Assembly (NCBI GenBank): GCA_028873155.1
Contig: JAGWML010000154.1
Coordinates: forward strand, 1-7,236
Reading direction: 5' to 3'
DNA length: 7,236 nucleotides
Origin: Acidobacteriota bacterium
GTDB lineage: Bacteria > Acidobacteriota > Terriglobia > Terriglobales > Acidobacteriaceae
In this document: one piece after another, positions 4,826 to 7,236 of the stretch
How the letters are laid out: the number at the start of each line of letters is the position of its first letter
How positions within the stretch are numbered: position 1 is the stretch's first letter
Position numbers and translations under genes: made by a program
The notes under the pieces: generated by a model
The model's input: the letters and a program-made list of their open reading frames with translations, nothing else
Database searches by the model: none
Told to the model about the DNA's origin: nothing

Positions 4826-6385
4826 ATGTCCCCAATGAATCGACGCAACTTTGCGAAGACGTCGTTGTTGGCCGCTGCCGCTGCGGCATTGCCGGGCGGG
4901 CGGGCGTTTGCAGATCGGCCGGCGATGCCGGCAACGATTCCCGGCTTCATTCCGACCAGCGAGAGCGAGAAGGCGCAGTTTCCCGATGATTTTTTGTGGG
5001 GCATGGCGACGTCGTCGTATCAGGTGGAAGGGGCATGGAACGAGGACGGCAAGGGCGAGTCGATCTGGGACCGGTTTGTGCATGCGCCGGGTCATGTGAA
5101 GGGAAGCGACACGGCCGACGTGGCGTGCGACTTCTATCATCGCTACCGTGACGACATCGGCATCCTGAAGAAGCTGAACCTGAAGAGCTTTCGCTTCTCG
5201 ATCTCGTGGCCGCGCATTCAGCCGACGGGGACCGGCGCGCCGAACATGAAGGGCGTGGACCACTACAGCCAGTTTGTGGATGCGCTGCTGGAGGCGGGGA
5301 TTCGGCCGTTCTGCACGGTGTATCACTGGGATCTGCCGCAGGGGCTGGAGGATCGCGGAGGCTGGCCCAACCGGGATCTCGCGGGCTACTTCGCCGACTA
5401 TGCGGGGATTCTCGCGAAGCATCTGGGTGATCGAATCACGGTGTGGGCGCCGTTCAACATGCCGTGGTCGTTCACGTTTTTTGGCTATGGCGTGGGCATA
5501 CAGCCGCCGGGGCGCAGGAGTTTTCCGGACTGGCTGAAAGCGATGCACACGGTGGCGCTGGCGCAGGGCGAGGCGCATCGCTCGATCAAGGCCAACTCGG
5601 CGAAGGCAACGGTGGGCAGCGCGTACGAGATGGCTCCGGGCTATCCCAAGACGGACTCGGAGGCGGACCGCGCGGCGGCGGAGCGCTACCACGCGATGAG
5701 CAATGTGTATTTCCTTGCTGCCACGATGACCGGCGAGTATCCGAAGAAGGCGTTTCTCACCGATGAGCCATTCCAGATCATGGGCTACAAGTCCGGCGAC
5801 GAAAAAATGATGAAGGCGCCGCTGGACTGGGTGGGGTTCCACTACTACTCGCGCAGGATTGTGGAGGACGCGAGCAAGACGAGCCCGGTGGGCGGCGGCG
5901 GTTCGTTTGACTCAGAGGGCGAGAACGATCCTCCGGGCGGGCGCGATCCGTACACGGGCATCCGGGTGACGATGGCGAGCGAGGGTCCGCTGACCCATGC
6001 GGGACTGGAGATGTGGCCGCGCGGGATCTATGACATAGTTATGCGCATCTCGCGCGAGTTCAACAACCCGGTGATTGAGCTGACGGAGAGCGGATGCATG
6101 TTTCTGGATGGGCCGGAGCCGGCGCAGGGCGGCCGCGTGCCGGATGGGCGGCGCATCGAGTTCTTCCGGCAGGAGCTTTCGGAGCTGGCGCGGGCGATGC
6201 GAGACGGAGCGAAGGTGCGGTCGTTCCACGCATGGAGCCTGCTGGATAACTTCGAGTGGGGCGACGGATATTCGTTCCGGTACGGCCTGACGTATGTGGA
6301 CTTCAGGACGCAGCAGCGAACGATCAAGGATTCGGGGCTGTGGTATGGCCGGGTGGCGGCATCCGGGAAGCTGCCGACAGGGTAG
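4826..6385 (+). CDS. Tat-exported glycoside hydrolase family 1 protein with acid/base Glu replaced by Met
   Basis: A 519-residue protein with a Tat signal (NRRNFAKTSLL at 5-15, a run of alanines, ending near GRAFA at 29), so exported. The mature part is a full-length GH1 barrel: FLWGMATSSYQVEGAWNEDG (56-75, Q66 binding the sugar), RFSISWPRIQP (123-133), YHWDLPQGLEDRGGW (166-180, with H167), GLEMWPRGIYDIV (393-405), ELTESG (418-423, nucleophile E421) and SLLDNFEWGDGYSFRYGL (471-488, with E477). The acid/base motif, normally N-E-P, reads N211-M212-P213 (codon ATG 5459-5461), and the nucleophile motif is TESG rather than TENG. Plant myrosinases also lack the acid/base Glu (they use Gln) and split glycosides with good leaving groups, so this may be a restricted glycosidase, use another residue, or be inactive. 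A Gly/Asp-rich loop at 355-378 looks like an insertion. Divergent from the sigma-54 regulator. Confidence 0.92.
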   Translation: MSPMNRRNFAKTSLLAAAAAALPGGRAFADRPAMPATIPGFIPTSESEKAQFPDDFLWGMATSSYQVEGAWNEDGKGESIWDRFVHAPGHVKGSDTADVACDFYHRYRDDIGILKKLNLKSFRFSISWPRIQPTGTGAPNMKGVDHYSQFVDALLEAGIRPFCTVYHWDLPQGLEDRGGWPNRDLAGYFADYAGILAKHLGDRITVWAPFNMPWSFTFFGYGVGIQPPGRRSFPDWLKAMHTVALAQGEAHRSIKANSAKATVGSAYEMAPGYPKTDSEADRAAAERYHAMSNVYFLAATMTGEYPKKAFLTDEPFQIMGYKSGDEKMMKAPLDWVGFHYYSRRIVEDASKTSPVGGGGSFDSEGENDPPGGRDPYTGIRVTMASEGPLTHAGLEMWPRGIYDIVMRISREFNNPVIELTESGCMFLDGPEPAQGGRVPDGRRIEFFRQELSELARAMRDGAKVRSFHAWSLLDNFEWGDGYSFRYGLTYVDFRTQQRTIKDSGLWYGRVAASGKLPTG

Positions 6386-6413
6386 CCGCGAGGCTGCGGA
6401 AGTCCATCCCTCA

Positions 6414-6463
6414 GGGGCTGAAGCCCCCGCCGCTATTGGGTGGTCGTATGGCACGACTGAAGT
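6414..6463. repeat. Two-hairpin intergenic repeat, second hairpin cut
   Basis: GGGGC-TGAA-GCCCC at 6414-6427 is a perfect 5-bp stem with a TGAA loop. About 22 bases later GGCACGAC-TGAA-GT (6450-6463) starts a second hairpin with the same loop, but the right arm stops after GT where CGTGCC is expected. The sequence then changes to lower-GC DNA. It may help end GH1 transcription, although there is no T run. Confidence 0.5.
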
Positions 6464-6476
6464 GAAGATTATGCAC

Positions 6477-6505
6477 TTGACACAGAAGGCGATTTCCTCT
6501 AAAGT
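6477..6505 (+). promoter_or_regulatory. Sigma-70-type promoter of the IS operon
   Basis: A perfect -35 box TTGACA (6477-6482), a 17-base spacer, and TAAAGT (6500-6505), which matches four of six -10 bases. Transcription would be expected to start about 6512, which is the A of the ATG of the small ORF, so a leaderless transcript is possible. Confidence 0.65.
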
Positions 6506-6511
6506 AGGTTC

Positions 6512-6610
6512 ATGCTACCGAAGACTAAGGCGAGGCTTTTAACGGTTCTGTTCTGGATCGCCGTTCTTGCCATCTTTTTCGTCTACGAATCCCTCAAGGG
6601 GGCGCGATGA
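6512..6610 (+). CDS. Small single-pass membrane protein (32 aa) upstream of and overlapping the transposase
   Basis: ATG 6512 to TGA 6608-6610. The product starts MLPKTKARLL, then has a hydrophobic helix TVLFWIAVLAIFFVY (11-25), and ends ESLKGAR. The basic N-terminus and uninterrupted hydrophobic span predict one membrane segment with the N-terminus inside. The stop overlaps the transposase start as ATGA, suggesting translational coupling, and the ribosome binding site of the transposase lies within its last codons. Its start is at the predicted transcription start, and AGG at 6506-6508 is too close for a normal site, so it may be leaderless. No family recognised. It could be a real small protein carried by the element, or only a leader peptide whose translation sets transposase output. 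Confidence 0.6.
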   Translation: MLPKTKARLLTVLFWIAVLAIFFVYESLKGAR

Positions 6611-7236
6611 ACCTGATAGACGTAACCCAACAGTTCAAATCTGATGATGATTGCCTTGCCTACCTTGAGTCAATGCGTTGGCCCGATGGTATTCGTTGCC
6701 CTGTATGCGGCTGTGAGCGCATCTCGAAGATCACGCGCAGGACTGCCAGCAAGAACAAGCGCACGCGCATCTACCAGTGCCTAGAGGAAACGTGCAAGCA
6801 GCAGTTCTCGGCCACATCGGGCACAATCTTCAATGACTCACATCTCCCGCTGACAAAGTGGTTCATGGCTCTCGCGCTGATTGTCGATGCGAAGAAAAGC
6901 ATCTCAGCGAAACAGCTACAAGGTCATCTCGGCATTGGCTCCTACCGCACGGCATGGTATATGGCGCATCGGATTCGCAAGGCAATGGAGAACCAGGGTT
7001 CCGCGAATCTCTTCGGCACCGTGGAAATTGATGAGACATACATCGGCGGCATCCAACGCGGTCATCAGCACAAGGTCGGGCATCCGAAGTGCAAGAAACA
7101 GGTTGTGGTGGGTCTTCGTCAACGTGGCGGCATAGTGAAGATGGTTCAAGTTCCCGACGCGAAAGTGGAAACATTGCGCAAGGTGATTGAAGAGCACGTG
7201 CATGAAGATGTGGAAGTGATCTTGACCGACGATTAT
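6607..7236 (+). CDS. IS1595-family transposase (ISXO2-like), C-terminal part outside window
   Basis: 210 residues, still open at the window end. The N-terminal segment (MNLIDVTQQF to about 40) leads to a zinc ribbon with C31-P-V-C34 and C58-x4-C63. Then come FSATSGTIFNDSHLPLTKWF (67-86), a helical region (LIVDAKKSISAKQLQGHLGI), the RTAWYMAHRIRKAM segment (114-127), and the catalytic core opening with the first acid in VEIDETYIGG (D142). The second acid is D208 (or D209) in ILTDDY at the window edge; the third is outside. The layout matches the Zn_Tnp_IS1595 plus DDE_Tnp_IS1595 domain pair. AAGGGGG at 6596-6602 is a good ribosome binding site 4 bases before the ATG. Codon use is less GC-rich than GH1. 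No frameshift is seen in the part present. Confidence 0.92.
   Translation, partial: MNLIDVTQQFKSDDDCLAYLESMRWPDGIRCPVCGCERISKITRRTASKNKRTRIYQCLEETCKQQFSATSGTIFNDSHLPLTKWFMALALIVDAKKSISAKQLQGHLGIGSYRTAWYMAHRIRKAMENQGSANLFGTVEIDETYIGGIQRGHQHKVGHPKCKKQVVVGLRQRGGIVKMVQVPDAKVETLRKVIEEHVHEDVEVILTDDY

Larger units (their letters stand above)
6464..7236 (+). mobile_element. IS1595-type insertion sequence, left part (right end outside window)
   Basis: Begins where the hairpin at 6450-6463 is interrupted and base composition falls compared with GH1. It contains a promoter, a 32-residue membrane ORF and a transposase truncated by the window end. The exact left boundary and the terminal inverted repeat cannot be confirmed without the right end; position 6464 is inferred. 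The 8 bases before it (ACTGAAGT) are a candidate target duplication, since IS1595 elements usually duplicate 8 bp. Confidence 0.55.

Noticed and set aside
4466..5842. Continuous minus-strand frame extending the regulator by 459 codons opposite GH1
   Set aside because: Arg/His-rich with no domain, antisense to a clear GH1; the regulator's own start at 4465 has a plausible weak ribosome binding site.
1..7236. tRNA, rRNA or riboswitch genes
   Set aside because: No cloverleaf with a CCA-type end, no rRNA motif and no recognisable riboswitch core was seen on either strand by reading.

Overview
The window is GC-rich chromosomal DNA, probably from a soil or sediment Acidobacteriota (Terriglobia-type) genome. 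The reasons are the GC-rich codon use, two Tat-exported carbohydrate enzymes, a Y1-type REP-associated transposase of the style common in that phylum, and dense palindromic repeats between genes. The phylum is an inference; no rRNA or marker gene is present.

Layout. Positions 2-382 (+) hold the C-terminal 126 residues of a DUF2971 protein whose start lies outside the window. It converges, 3 bp apart, on a RAYT-like gene (386-1099, -). Inverted copies of a 35-bp REP-type hairpin and a 15-bp inverted repeat lie on both sides of the RAYT core. The RAYT has lost both halves of its active site (HUH to YVH, catalytic Tyr to Cys) and is probably a relic. A repeat-rich stretch (about 1233-1670) leads to a Tat-exported TIM-barrel sugar isomerase/epimerase-like protein (1671-2597, +). 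A second repeat-rich stretch (2598-3031) separates it from a convergent sigma-54 enhancer-binding regulator with an N-terminal PAS-like domain (3032-4465, -). A 360-bp divergent intergenic region then leads to a Tat-exported GH1 beta-glucosidase-like protein (4826-6385, +). In it the acid/base Glu of the NEP motif is Met, while the nucleophile Glu is kept. After GH1, a two-hairpin repeat looks cut in its second hairpin. From there base composition drops and an IS1595-type element begins: a promoter, a 32-residue single-pass membrane ORF that may be leaderless, and a transposase that overlaps it by ATGA and runs off the window end.

How they may work together. The two exported enzymes and the sigma-54 regulator between them look like a small glycoside-use locus acting outside the cytoplasm. 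That is inferred from location only; no sigma-54 promoter was found beside either enzyme. The most unusual points are the GH1 with the acid/base replaced, the doubly inactivated RAYT inside its own REP pair, the composite multi-part intergenic repeat family, and the tiny membrane ORF coupled to the transposase.
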